DNA of 10,583 nt from CAZFLD01 sp964519835 (GTDB lineage Bacteria > Spirochaetota > Spirochaetia > DSM-27196 > CAZFLD01), in contig CAZFLD010000111.1 of assembly GCA_964519835.1 (NCBI GenBank), positions 1-10,583 on the forward strand, written 5' to 3'. The notes beneath the pieces are model-generated. The model saw nothing but the letters and a program-made list of their open reading frames with translations, was not told where the DNA came from and did not search any database. The number at the start of each line of letters is the position of its first letter. Within the stretch, counting starts at the first letter, position 1. Below are positions 1 through 5,760 of the stretch, piece after piece. The position numbers were made by a program, and so were the translations under genes.

Positions 1-688
1 GTGGGTCGAAGGGAAAGTGCGGACTACAGAAGCTCGTCCACAAGAAGAAAGGCGCCGAGGTATCGCGTCCTCGAAGATAGGCGATTGTCTCCTCTGTAAC
101 GCGGTAGTCGACGTGGTGCTCTTCGGGCAAAAGACTCGGGCCCGCCTCGCACTCGCCCCTCTTGCGCTTGCCCATGCGCTCGACCGTACTCATGCGGTAG
201 GCTTCGTGGAGGCCGTGTTGCCTAAGGTAGCGCGACCAGAAATCCTCCGCCGCGTCTTCGAAACCCGGCATTCCCGCTACCATCGACTTTCCCGCAACCG
301 TCCACGAATGATCCCACCCGTAGGCGCGGCGCGTATGCTCGTCGGCCTCGGCCAGGTCGACAAAGCCCTCGAAGAAATGCTCCTTCCCGATCAGGGCTGT
401 CCGGTAGCCCAGGCTTTGGAGCGTTTTTGGAAGCGTCGGAAGCGTGTCGGGAAGGTCGCCCCGATTGTTCATTGCGCCGTGCTGGTGGGAATACAGGCCG
501 GTCAGCATCGAGCAGCGGGCAGGCATGCAGACCGGATTAACCGAATAGGTGTGTGGGTGATACGCTCCTTCACGCATTAATCGATCCAAGTTGGGAGTGA
601 GTACGGGCACTCTACCCACCGCGCCAAGGAAGTCGTATCGTTGCTCGTCGGTCGTGATAAGGAGTAGATTTGGCCTATTTTGGTTCAT
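1..688 (-). CDS. Sulfatase (alkaline phosphatase superfamily), 3' part missing
   Basis: The first 229 residues of an S1-type sulfatase are present; the gene runs off the left edge. Family knowledge: these enzymes hydrolyse sulfate esters using a formylglycine made from a cysteine. Seen: the start MNQNRPNLLLITTDEQRYD carries the metal-ligand Asp14. Cys54-Met-Pro-Ala-Arg58 is a canonical C-x-P-x-R formylglycine motif. Gly-Lys102-x-His104 and a Ser-Pro-His224-x-Pro segment match conserved active-site positions. The C-terminal Asp-His metal motif lies outside the window. There is no signal peptide, so the enzyme is probably cytoplasmic. The ATG at 688-686 is preceded by AGGGA nine bases upstream on the minus strand. 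The gene diverges from the ROK regulator, with an operator copy in between. A phosphonate monoester hydrolase-like activity cannot be excluded. The plus-strand open frame over this region is a shadow. Confidence 0.93.
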   Translation of the reverse strand, partial: MNQNRPNLLLITTDEQRYDFLGAVGRVPVLTPNLDRLMREGAYHPHTYSVNPVCMPARCSMLTGLYSHQHGAMNNRGDLPDTLPTLPKTLQSLGYRTALIGKEHFFEGFVDLAEADEHTRRAYGWDHSWTVAGKSMVAGMPGFEDAAEDFWSRYLRQHGLHEAYRMSTVERMGKRKRGECEAGPSLLPEEHHVDYRVTEETIAYLRGRDTSAPFFLWTSFCSPHFPFDP

Positions 689-707
689 TTTGTTTCGTCC
701 CTTTGCG

Positions 708-737
708 TTGACGGTGTCCCTACATGAATGGTATACA
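708..737 (+). promoter_or_regulatory. Promoter of the ROK regulator gene
   Basis: A sigma-70-like promoter reads towards the regulator: -35 TTGACG (708-713), 18-base spacer, -10 TATACA (732-737). The expected start is near 744, just before the 17-base operator copy at 747. The same arrangement precedes the two other operator copies. The GTATAC at 731-736 is a perfect palindrome and could also serve as part of a -10 element for the leftward sulfatase, but its minus-strand -35 is poor. Confidence 0.6.
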
Positions 738-746
738 CAATCGAGC

Positions 747-763
747 TAACTAAACTTAACTTA
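747..763. promoter_or_regulatory. Operator copy 1, likely ROK-regulator binding site
   Basis: This is an exact copy of TAACTAAACTTAACTTA, also found at 2061 and 3852. It is an imperfect inverted repeat of two 8-base halves around a central C (six of eight positions symmetric). It can also be read as three tandem AACTW pentamers. It lies in the divergent region between the sulfatase and the ROK gene, at the expected transcription start of the latter. Binding here would block the regulator's own promoter and could also affect the leftward sulfatase. Assigning it to this ROK protein is inference from position and repetition. Confidence 0.75.
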
Positions 764-795
764 CAAAGGTTAACACCGGCCCGGATTCGACGCAA

Positions 796-1965
796 GTGAA
801 GCCCAGGAACGCCAAAGAACAGCGACGGGAAAACGCAAATATCGTCACCCGGATTATCCAGACCCGCGGCCCGATCTCGCGACAGCAGATTGCGCATTGG
901 TCGGGCCTCAGTATCCCTTCGGTAACAAATATCGTGGCCTACCTCGAGGATCTGCACCTTCTCCGGCAAGTAACCGCAATGGGACGGAACGGCAAGCCTA
1001 TCCCGGCCTACGCCTTTGATGGTTCCCGATATGCCGCCTTGGGCTTGGAGTTCGTTCGACGTCACATTTATGGTGTGGCCACCGACTTTGCAGGCAATGT
1101 CCTCGGGCGGTTCAGGCTCGATCACCACGGCGGCAGTTACGAAGCGGTCCTCTCCGATGCCGCGTCGCGGTTGTCCCGGCTCCGGACGGCAGCCGAAAAA
1201 CGGGGCATGCACACGGTGGGCCTCGGCGTGGCCTCGCCCGGACCTCTCGACGAATCGGAGCGGCGGCTGACAAATCCCTATGGCTTCAACGACTGGCAGT
1301 CGATGCCGCTGGCAGATGATTTTGAACGTATCTTGCGCATGCCGACGCTCTTAAAAAAAGACACTGATCTCTCCGCAATTGCCGAACTACTTTTAGACTC
1401 CGAGACAGAGTCCGATAGCTTGATCTACGTAAAAATGGAGGAGGGCGTTGGCGCTGCAGTGGTAGACCGCGGTCGGCTCTACGGTGGCGGTGGCATGCTC
1501 CACAGCTCTCTTGGCCACACGACCGTGGTCGTGGATGGAGAGCGGTGCGAGTGTGGAAATAGAGGGTGTTTAGAAGTATACACACGGCAGTCTCGCCTGG
1601 AGCGTTTGTTGCGGGCCTGTACCACGGACAAAGAACGAGAAGGCATTCTCGATCAGGTGGCCGAATACATGGCCGTGGGAATCGCCAACTTGGTAGTTCT
1701 GTTTGGGATGGAGTGGATCGTAATCGACGGAGAGACCTTGGACCTTGACGAGTCGCTCTTCGGGCGGATCGAACAACGTATCTCCCAACACGCCTTTCCA
1801 GTGTTGCAACGCACACTTGCCGTGACCAGAGGAAAGCTCGGACTCGGAAGCGCCGCGCTCGGGTCCGCCTTGTGGATCGCGAAAGCAGCCCTTACCGAGC
1901 CCGAGCTCCTGCGTAGTGCTGGAGCCGAGGTGTTACCAAAGCTTCCCTCGAATTTGATTCTGTAA
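796..1965 (+). CDS. ROK-family transcriptional regulator (NagC/XylR type)
   Basis: A 389-residue protein of typical ROK-repressor length. Residues about 14-57 form a winged helix-turn-helix (GPISRQQIAHWSGLSIPSVT) that binds DNA. Residues from about 80 on form the ROK sugar-kinase-like domain. The zinc motif is Cys251-x-Cys253-Gly-x-x-Gly-Cys258-Leu-Glu, with the preceding His241 as likely fourth ligand. The phosphate-binding Asp-x-Gly-x-Thr of true ROK kinases is absent (the equivalent stretch is GLEFVRRH), so this is a regulator rather than a kinase. The usual Gly-Glu-x-Gly-His before the zinc site is here Ser-Ser-Leu-Gly-His, so a sugar-contacting Glu seems lost and the ligand may differ. 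The start is GTG: an in-frame stop at 757 and no better upstream codon leave this choice, although no strong ribosome-binding site is correctly spaced. It probably represses itself, the binding protein and the permease operon through the shared 17-base operator. Confidence 0.92.
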   Translation: MKPRNAKEQRRENANIVTRIIQTRGPISRQQIAHWSGLSIPSVTNIVAYLEDLHLLRQVTAMGRNGKPIPAYAFDGSRYAALGLEFVRRHIYGVATDFAGNVLGRFRLDHHGGSYEAVLSDAASRLSRLRTAAEKRGMHTVGLGVASPGPLDESERRLTNPYGFNDWQSMPLADDFERILRMPTLLKKDTDLSAIAELLLDSETESDSLIYVKMEEGVGAAVVDRGRLYGGGGMLHSSLGHTTVVVDGERCECGNRGCLEVYTRQSRLERLLRACTTDKEREGILDQVAEYMAVGIANLVVLFGMEWIVIDGETLDLDESLFGRIEQRISQHAFPVLQRTLAVTRGKLGLGSAALGSALWIAKAALTEPELLRSAGAEVLPKLPSNLIL

Positions 1966-2019
1966 GGTCAGGGTACAGGTCGCGATGAAAGGTGAATAGC
2001 TGCACCGGACCTTAATTTT
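1963..2019 (+). terminator. Possible weak terminator after the ROK gene
   Basis: TAAGGTC (1963-1969, including the stop codon) can pair with GACCTTA (2008-2014). A small inner hairpin is possible (GGTG 1991-1994 with CACC 2003-2006), and AATTTT follows. The outer loop is long and the T tract short, so termination here would be inefficient. Confidence 0.3.
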
Positions 2020-2023
2020 GTGG

Positions 2024-2052
2024 TTGACCGCTCGCACAAACGATGTTAGCCT
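2024..2052 (+). promoter_or_regulatory. Promoter of the solute-binding protein gene
   Basis: -35 TTGACC (2024-2029), 17-base spacer, and a weak -10 TAGCCT (2047-2052). The operator copy begins eight bases after the -10. The -35 box is identical to that of the permease-operon promoter and the distance from -35 to operator differs by only one base, which supports the call despite the poor -10. Confidence 0.55.
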
Positions 2053-2060
2053 GGATTGAG

Positions 2061-2077
2061 TAACTAAACTTAACTTA
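2061..2077. promoter_or_regulatory. Operator copy 2, likely ROK-regulator binding site
   Basis: An exact 17-base copy of TAACTAAACTTAACTTA at the expected transcription start of the binding-protein gene, 48 bases before its ATG. Bound repressor would occlude the start region. Confidence 0.78.
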
Positions 2078-2113
2078 GCTACTGACACCCTCAGGAATCT
2101 TTGTGGTGTTGGC

Positions 2114-2127
2114 AAGGAGGAAGGATG
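2114..2127 (+). promoter_or_regulatory. Ribosome-binding site fixing the binding-protein start
   Basis: AAGGAGG (2114-2120) is a near-perfect Shine-Dalgarno sequence four bases before ATG 2125. It rules out the in-frame TTG at 2101 as the start and places the signal peptide directly at the N-terminus. Confidence 0.8.
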
Positions 2128-3675
2128 AAAAGGACAATTACAGCCATCTCCTGCATCGTGATGCTTTTGGCAGGGGCCGGAATGCTCATGGCAGGTGGCC
2201 AGGCCGACGACGATGGTGGCGAGGCGCTCTCCGAGCGTCATGGTGGCGTCTTGCGAGTCGCCCAAACGTCGGATATTCGAGGAGCCGATCCGACCAGCAT
2301 GGGGCAGACACAGGAACTTGTATTCCGTCAGGTATTTGACACTTTAATCACGCTCAGCAAAGACGGGAATCTTACGCCCCAGCCGCTCTTAGCGGAGAGC
2401 TGGGAATGGAACGACGACAAGACGGAGCTTACGTTTAATCTTAGGCAAGGCGTGACCTTCCATTCCGGAACGGAGCTCACCGCGGACGCCGTTATCGCAA
2501 ATATCGAGTATTTGCAGACGCCGGAAGCCGCCTCAAAGCTGCGGGGCACATTGGCGGCCATCACGGACATGGAAGCCGTTGACGACTACACCGTTCGATT
2601 GGTGCTTGATGACTTTAGTGCCGCCTTAATCGGTGCGTTTACCATGCTCTGGATCATCGATCCCGCCGTACTCGGCGAGGACAACATGATGGTCGGTACC
2701 GGGCCCTTCACCTGGGAAGAGTGGCTCCCCGGCACAAGCGTAACGCTGGAGCGATACGATAGCTACTGGGACGGCGACCTGCCGTATCTCGACGAGATTC
2801 AAGTTCTCGCACAGCCGGATGCGCAGACGATGCTCGCGAACCTCGAATCCGGAGCGGCCGACGTGATCAAGTTTCCACCGCTCTCCGATGTTCCCAGGAT
2901 CATGGAACAGGATGAGTTCCAGGTTGTTGTCTCCGACGTACACAACTCTTTCTACGCTGTGGCGTATAACACTGAAGACGATATCCTCGGTGATGCCCGA
3001 GTGCGCAGGGCCTTGGCGCATACTATGCCGCGCGAACGTTTTGTGGAGAACCACCTCTACGGCATCTCCCGGGCTCAGTCCATCTTGTTTGCCACCACGT
3101 CGGCGGCGTACAACGAAGAACTAAATGACTTCTACGCCTACGACCTGGACACCGCCCGCTCGTTGCTCGAAGAAGCCGGCTATGGCGACGGGTTTGATAC
3201 CAGCATCATGGTTGCGCCGAGTCTAGACGAAAACCACTTGCGATTTTGCATTATGTGGCAGCAAGAGCTCGAGAAGGTCGGCGTCAACATGGAGATCGAA
3301 CAGGTCGAACGGGCCGTCTGGGTAGACCACAAGCGGGGAGCGACATTCCCGCAGATGCAAGCCGACCTCTACGGGCGTGCGCAGAAAGAGCCGGTCGAGA
3401 TGCTCCTACAGTCACTTCCCTTTGTTCCCGACGGAAATCCGGCTCGATTCATCGACGCAGAGTACCAGGAACTGGTCCGCCGGGCCGCGAATGAGCCCTC
3501 GGACAGCGAGCGCGCCGAGATCTATGCGCAGATCAACGACCTGTTGCTTCGGGAAGCCTTCGAGGTACCGGTCGCGCCGCAGGTGCGAACCTGGGCCATG
3601 CGTGCGGATATTGAGGGCTTTGACTTCAACATCGACAACCGCGAGGTGTTCAGAGAAACATACTACGCCAATTAG
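2125..3675 (+). CDS. ABC transporter solute-binding protein, family 5 (Dpp/Opp type)
   Basis: A 516-residue extracytoplasmic binding protein of normal family-5 length, the substrate-capturing part of the importer encoded downstream. Residues 1 to about 23 form a signal peptide: Lys2-Arg3, a hydrophobic core, then Leu-Met-Ala-Gly-Gly-Gln. No cysteine sits at a lipobox position (the only early Cys, residue 10, is inside the hydrophobic core), so it is probably cleaved without lipidation, as in many spirochaete binding proteins. The family-5 core is clear at residues 84-123 (TPQPLLAESWEW, then the Phe-x-Leu-Arg-x-Gly-Val-x-Phe-His-x-Gly pattern and TADAV). Later landmarks include GTGPFTWEEW (191-200) and RVRRALAHTMPRERFVE (282-298). 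The family imports peptides, nickel, opines or oligosaccharides; the ROK regulator and sulfatases favour a sulfated carbohydrate, which is inference. It has its own promoter and operator, and a terminator follows it. Confidence 0.94.
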   Translation: MKRTITAISCIVMLLAGAGMLMAGGQADDDGGEALSERHGGVLRVAQTSDIRGADPTSMGQTQELVFRQVFDTLITLSKDGNLTPQPLLAESWEWNDDKTELTFNLRQGVTFHSGTELTADAVIANIEYLQTPEAASKLRGTLAAITDMEAVDDYTVRLVLDDFSAALIGAFTMLWIIDPAVLGEDNMMVGTGPFTWEEWLPGTSVTLERYDSYWDGDLPYLDEIQVLAQPDAQTMLANLESGAADVIKFPPLSDVPRIMEQDEFQVVVSDVHNSFYAVAYNTEDDILGDARVRRALAHTMPRERFVENHLYGISRAQSILFATTSAAYNEELNDFYAYDLDTARSLLEEAGYGDGFDTSIMVAPSLDENHLRFCIMWQQELEKVGVNMEIEQVERAVWVDHKRGATFPQMQADLYGRAQKEPVEMLLQSLPFVPDGNPARFIDAEYQELVRRAANEPSDSERAEIYAQINDLLLREAFEVPVAPQVRTWAMRADIEGFDFNIDNREVFRETYYAN

Positions 3676-3702
3676 AACGCAAGAGCGTCCGATGCTCAGC
3701 GA

Positions 3703-3741
3703 GGGGGACGGCGGTCGAATCAGATCACCGTCCCTTTTTTT
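3703..3741 (+). terminator. Intrinsic terminator after the binding-protein gene
   Basis: GGGACGG (3705-3711) pairs perfectly with CCGTCCC (3728-3734). Three more inner pairs are possible (GGT with ATC, one of them G-U), and seven T residues follow (3735-3741). This is a textbook rho-independent terminator. It separates the binding-protein transcript from the permease operon. Confidence 0.92.
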
Positions 3742-3815
3742 CCCGTTGGTGGACGCGTAAGGCTCTTTTACCGTTGACGCGTCGATGGTAGTCTACTTGC
3801 TGTCACCACGGATGA

Positions 3816-3844
3816 TTGACCGGCCCGCACTACGGTGCTATGAT
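3816..3844 (+). promoter_or_regulatory. Promoter of the permease-sulfatase-ATPase operon
   Basis: -35 TTGACC (3816-3821), an exact 17-base spacer, and -10 TATGAT (3839-3844). This is the strongest promoter match in the window. The expected start is near 3851, right at the operator copy. A second TTGACG at 3774 has no suitable -10 at the right distance. Confidence 0.8.
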
Positions 3845-3851
3845 TTAATAC

Positions 3852-3868
3852 TAACTAAACTTAACTTA
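3852..3868. promoter_or_regulatory. Operator copy 3, likely ROK-regulator binding site
   Basis: An exact 17-base copy of TAACTAAACTTAACTTA, seven bases after the -10 box, so it covers the predicted transcription start. The flanking bases (C on both sides) are the same as in copy 1. This is the only copy serving the six-gene operon; none is found before the internal genes. Confidence 0.8.
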
Positions 3869-3905
3869 CTTGAAGATGTGTATTGGACAAGGTTCGACTC
3901 GGATC

Positions 3906-3925
3906 GAAGGTAGCGGTATGTAATG
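3906..3925 (+). promoter_or_regulatory. Start-stop element overlapping the permease 1 start
   Basis: GAAGG (3906-3910) lies seven bases before an ATG at 3918 that is followed at once by TAA (3921-3923). The last A of that stop is the first base of the permease ATG (TAATG, 3921-3925). The Shine-Dalgarno is thus better spaced for the empty ATG-TAA than for the real start (12 bases away). Translation of the permease may involve re-initiation. The bases are seen directly; the role is inference. Confidence 0.4.
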
Positions 3926-4885
3926 CACGTATACATAATCCGTCGACTGTTGCAGGCCATTCCCGTGGTGCTCATCACCACACTCCTCGTCTTTATGTTG
4001 ATCCACATGGTCCCCGGCGATCCCGCCCAGATGCTTGCCGGGCCAAATGCCACCGACGACGTGGTCGAAGGACTCCGCTTGCGGATGAACCTCGACCAAC
4101 CCTTGCCTCTGCAATACGGGACGTGGATCACAAACCTCATGCAGGGCGACATGGGGACCTCTTTTATAAGCCGTGTTCCGGTTTCGCAGCTTATCGGCCG
4201 TTCGTTGGGGGCGACCCTGCAGTTGGCCTTCACGGTGGTTATCCTCGCGATCTTTGTCGCGGTACCCCTCGGCGTGGTCGCCGCGGCTTTCAACGGGCGT
4301 GCCGTCGATCACGCCATCAATGGCTACGTGGGTCTCTCCCTGGCACTACCCAATTTCTGGTTGGGCATTCTTCTTATTCTGATCTTTGCAGTGCAGTTGC
4401 GCTGGCTCCCCTCGTCGGGCTACGCAAATCTCTTTGATGATCCCGCGCGGGCAATACCGCTGTTGATTCTCCCGACATTGGCGCTCGGAAACCGAATCGC
4501 CGCCGAGATCACGCGGTTTGTCAAGAACTCGATGTTGGAGACCTTTCACGAGGACTTTGTCAGGACGGCAAAAGCGAAGGGTTTGCCCCACCGTAAGATT
4601 CTGTTCAAACATGTTCTCCGCAATGCCTTAATTCCCGTTGTTACCATGATTGGTCTGCGATTCGGGCGCCTGCTTGGTGGCGCGGTTGTCGTCGAGAGCG
4701 TCTTCGCATGGCCGGGCATAGGGCGGCTCATAGTCCAAGCGATAGGAAACCGAGACTATCCCTTGGTACAGGGCAGCCTCATGACGGTCGTCCTTTTGTT
4801 CATCGGCGTCAACCTGGTAACAGACCTCTTGTACGGGGTTCTGGACCCACGCATCAGCCTTGGTGGAGAGGAGCGAGCCACGTGA
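3923..4885 (+). CDS. ABC transporter permease, DppB/OppB type
   Basis: A 320-residue inner-membrane permease, normal length for this subfamily, forming half of the translocation channel. The N-terminus MHVYIIRRLLQAIPVV and the following LIHMVPGDPA are hallmarks of DppB/OppB proteins. Hydrophobic segments lie near residues 9-29, 101-123, 131-157, 176-189, 214-240 and 284-304. The cytoplasmic EAA loop that docks on the ATPases is at about 191-218 (DFVRTAKAKGLPHRKILFKH then VLRNALIP). The C-terminus DLLYGVLDPRI is also typical. It is the first gene of the operon driven from about 3851, and its stop overlaps the GTG of permease 2 by four bases. The start was chosen because the N-terminus aligns with the family, although its ribosome-binding site is unusual. 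Confidence 0.96.
   Translation: MHVYIIRRLLQAIPVVLITTLLVFMLIHMVPGDPAQMLAGPNATDDVVEGLRLRMNLDQPLPLQYGTWITNLMQGDMGTSFISRVPVSQLIGRSLGATLQLAFTVVILAIFVAVPLGVVAAAFNGRAVDHAINGYVGLSLALPNFWLGILLILIFAVQLRWLPSSGYANLFDDPARAIPLLILPTLALGNRIAAEITRFVKNSMLETFHEDFVRTAKAKGLPHRKILFKHVLRNALIPVVTMIGLRFGRLLGGAVVVESVFAWPGIGRLIVQAIGNRDYPLVQGSLMTVVLLFIGVNLVTDLLYGVLDPRISLGGEERAT
4865..4884 (+). promoter_or_regulatory. Ribosome-binding site fixing the GTG start of permease 2
   Basis: GGAGAGGAG (4865-4873) lies eight bases before GTG 4882. The GTG overlaps the permease 1 stop (GTGA), a usual translational-coupling arrangement. Residues encoded upstream in this frame do not resemble a permease, so the longer frame from 4708 is rejected. 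Confidence 0.75.
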
Positions 4886-5748
4886 GTAACGCGACTGCTG
4901 CTACCCAGGGGCGTCGTCCCCTGGCCGCTGTTCGGCGCTTTTTGGATGGAATCTCGACGCCGGGGAAAATCGGCTTTGTGATTGTCGGACTTTGGATACT
5001 CATCGCCGTCTTGGCACCCGTACTGACTCCCTATGAACCGTACCAAATGCAAGAGGGCAACGAGCTGCAGGGGCCCTCTCTGGCGCATCCGGCGGGTACG
5101 GATGAGTTTGGACGCGACATCCTGACCCGCACGTTTTTTGGTGCCCGCTTCTCCATCGGTATCGCCTTTGGCGGTGTTTTCGGGGCGCTTGTCGTAGGGG
5201 CGACATTGGGATTGATGGCCGGTGTCTTTGGCGGTGCTTCGGAGACCTTGGTTATGCGGGGCGCGGATGTGCTGCTTTCGTTTCCGCCGATCCTGTTGGG
5301 CGTGTTTGTCGTAAGCATAGCCGGTCCGGGCGTTGGAAAGGTTGGGATCGCGGTCTTTATTGCCAACGTCCCTCGCTTTGTGCGGTTCATGCGAGCCAGT
5401 GTGCACAAGGAAATGCCTCTCGACTATGTTGATGCGGCTCGTGCTCTTGGGGCGAGCCGGGCCCGACTGATGTTTCGACACATTGCACCGAACACACTCT
5501 CTTCCCTCATCGTGTACATCAACATCGCCTTGGTCGACGCCGTTTTGTTGGAGGCCGGCTTGAGCTTTGTGGGCCTGGGTGCGCAGGCTCCACAGCCTTC
5601 CTGGGGCCTCCTCTTGCGGGACGCCCGGAGCTACCTAAGCCGATCGGCGTCCTACGCCCTCGCACCGGGCATTGCGTTATCAAGCTTGATGATTGGATTA
5701 AACCTCGTCGTCGACGCCCTTCGGACGGCGCTCGATCCCCGCAAGTAG
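4882..5748 (+). CDS. ABC transporter permease, DppC/OppC type
   Basis: A 288-residue permease, the second half of the channel, normal length for DppC/OppC. Residues 31-50 form the first membrane span. The family signature HPAGTDEFGRDILTRTFFGAR is at 69-89. Further spans lie near 91-116, 129-148, 150-161, 205-222 and 256-280. The EAA loop at about 181-204 (DYVDAARALGASRARLMFRH then IAPN) contacts the ATPases. LSFVGLGAQAPQPSWG and the terminal LRTALDPRK are typical of the subfamily. Translation is probably coupled to permease 1 through the GTGA overlap. The gene is followed 12 bases later by a sulfatase rather than by the ATPase genes, which is unusual for a Dpp/Opp operon. Confidence 0.96.
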   Translation: MSNATAATQGRRPLAAVRRFLDGISTPGKIGFVIVGLWILIAVLAPVLTPYEPYQMQEGNELQGPSLAHPAGTDEFGRDILTRTFFGARFSIGIAFGGVFGALVVGATLGLMAGVFGGASETLVMRGADVLLSFPPILLGVFVVSIAGPGVGKVGIAVFIANVPRFVRFMRASVHKEMPLDYVDAARALGASRARLMFRHIAPNTLSSLIVYINIALVDAVLLEAGLSFVGLGAQAPQPSWGLLLRDARSYLSRSASYALAPGIALSSLMIGLNLVVDALRTALDPRK

Positions 5749-5760
5749 GAGCACGTATCT

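Noticed and set aside
17..580. A 187-residue open frame on the plus strand
   Set aside because: It lies wholly antisense to the left sulfatase, whose minus-strand frame has clear catalytic motifs; the plus-strand product is Arg-rich with no recognisable domain.
3749..3780. Two ACGCGT palindromes plus a TTGACG upstream of the operon promoter, considered as an extra promoter or operator
   Set aside because: No -10 box lies at a suitable distance and the repeats are short; the TTGACC/TATGAT pair at 3816-3844 explains transcription better.
4708..4881. An N-terminal extension of permease 2 from an upstream ATG
   Set aside because: The 58 extra residues overlap permease 1 and do not resemble membrane or family sequence; GTG 4882 has a good ribosome-binding site and the standard overlap.
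4756..5481. A 241-residue minus-strand frame opposite permease 2
   Set aside because: The low-complexity, Arg/Lys-rich product is typical of an antisense shadow, and permease 2 is unambiguous on the plus strand.
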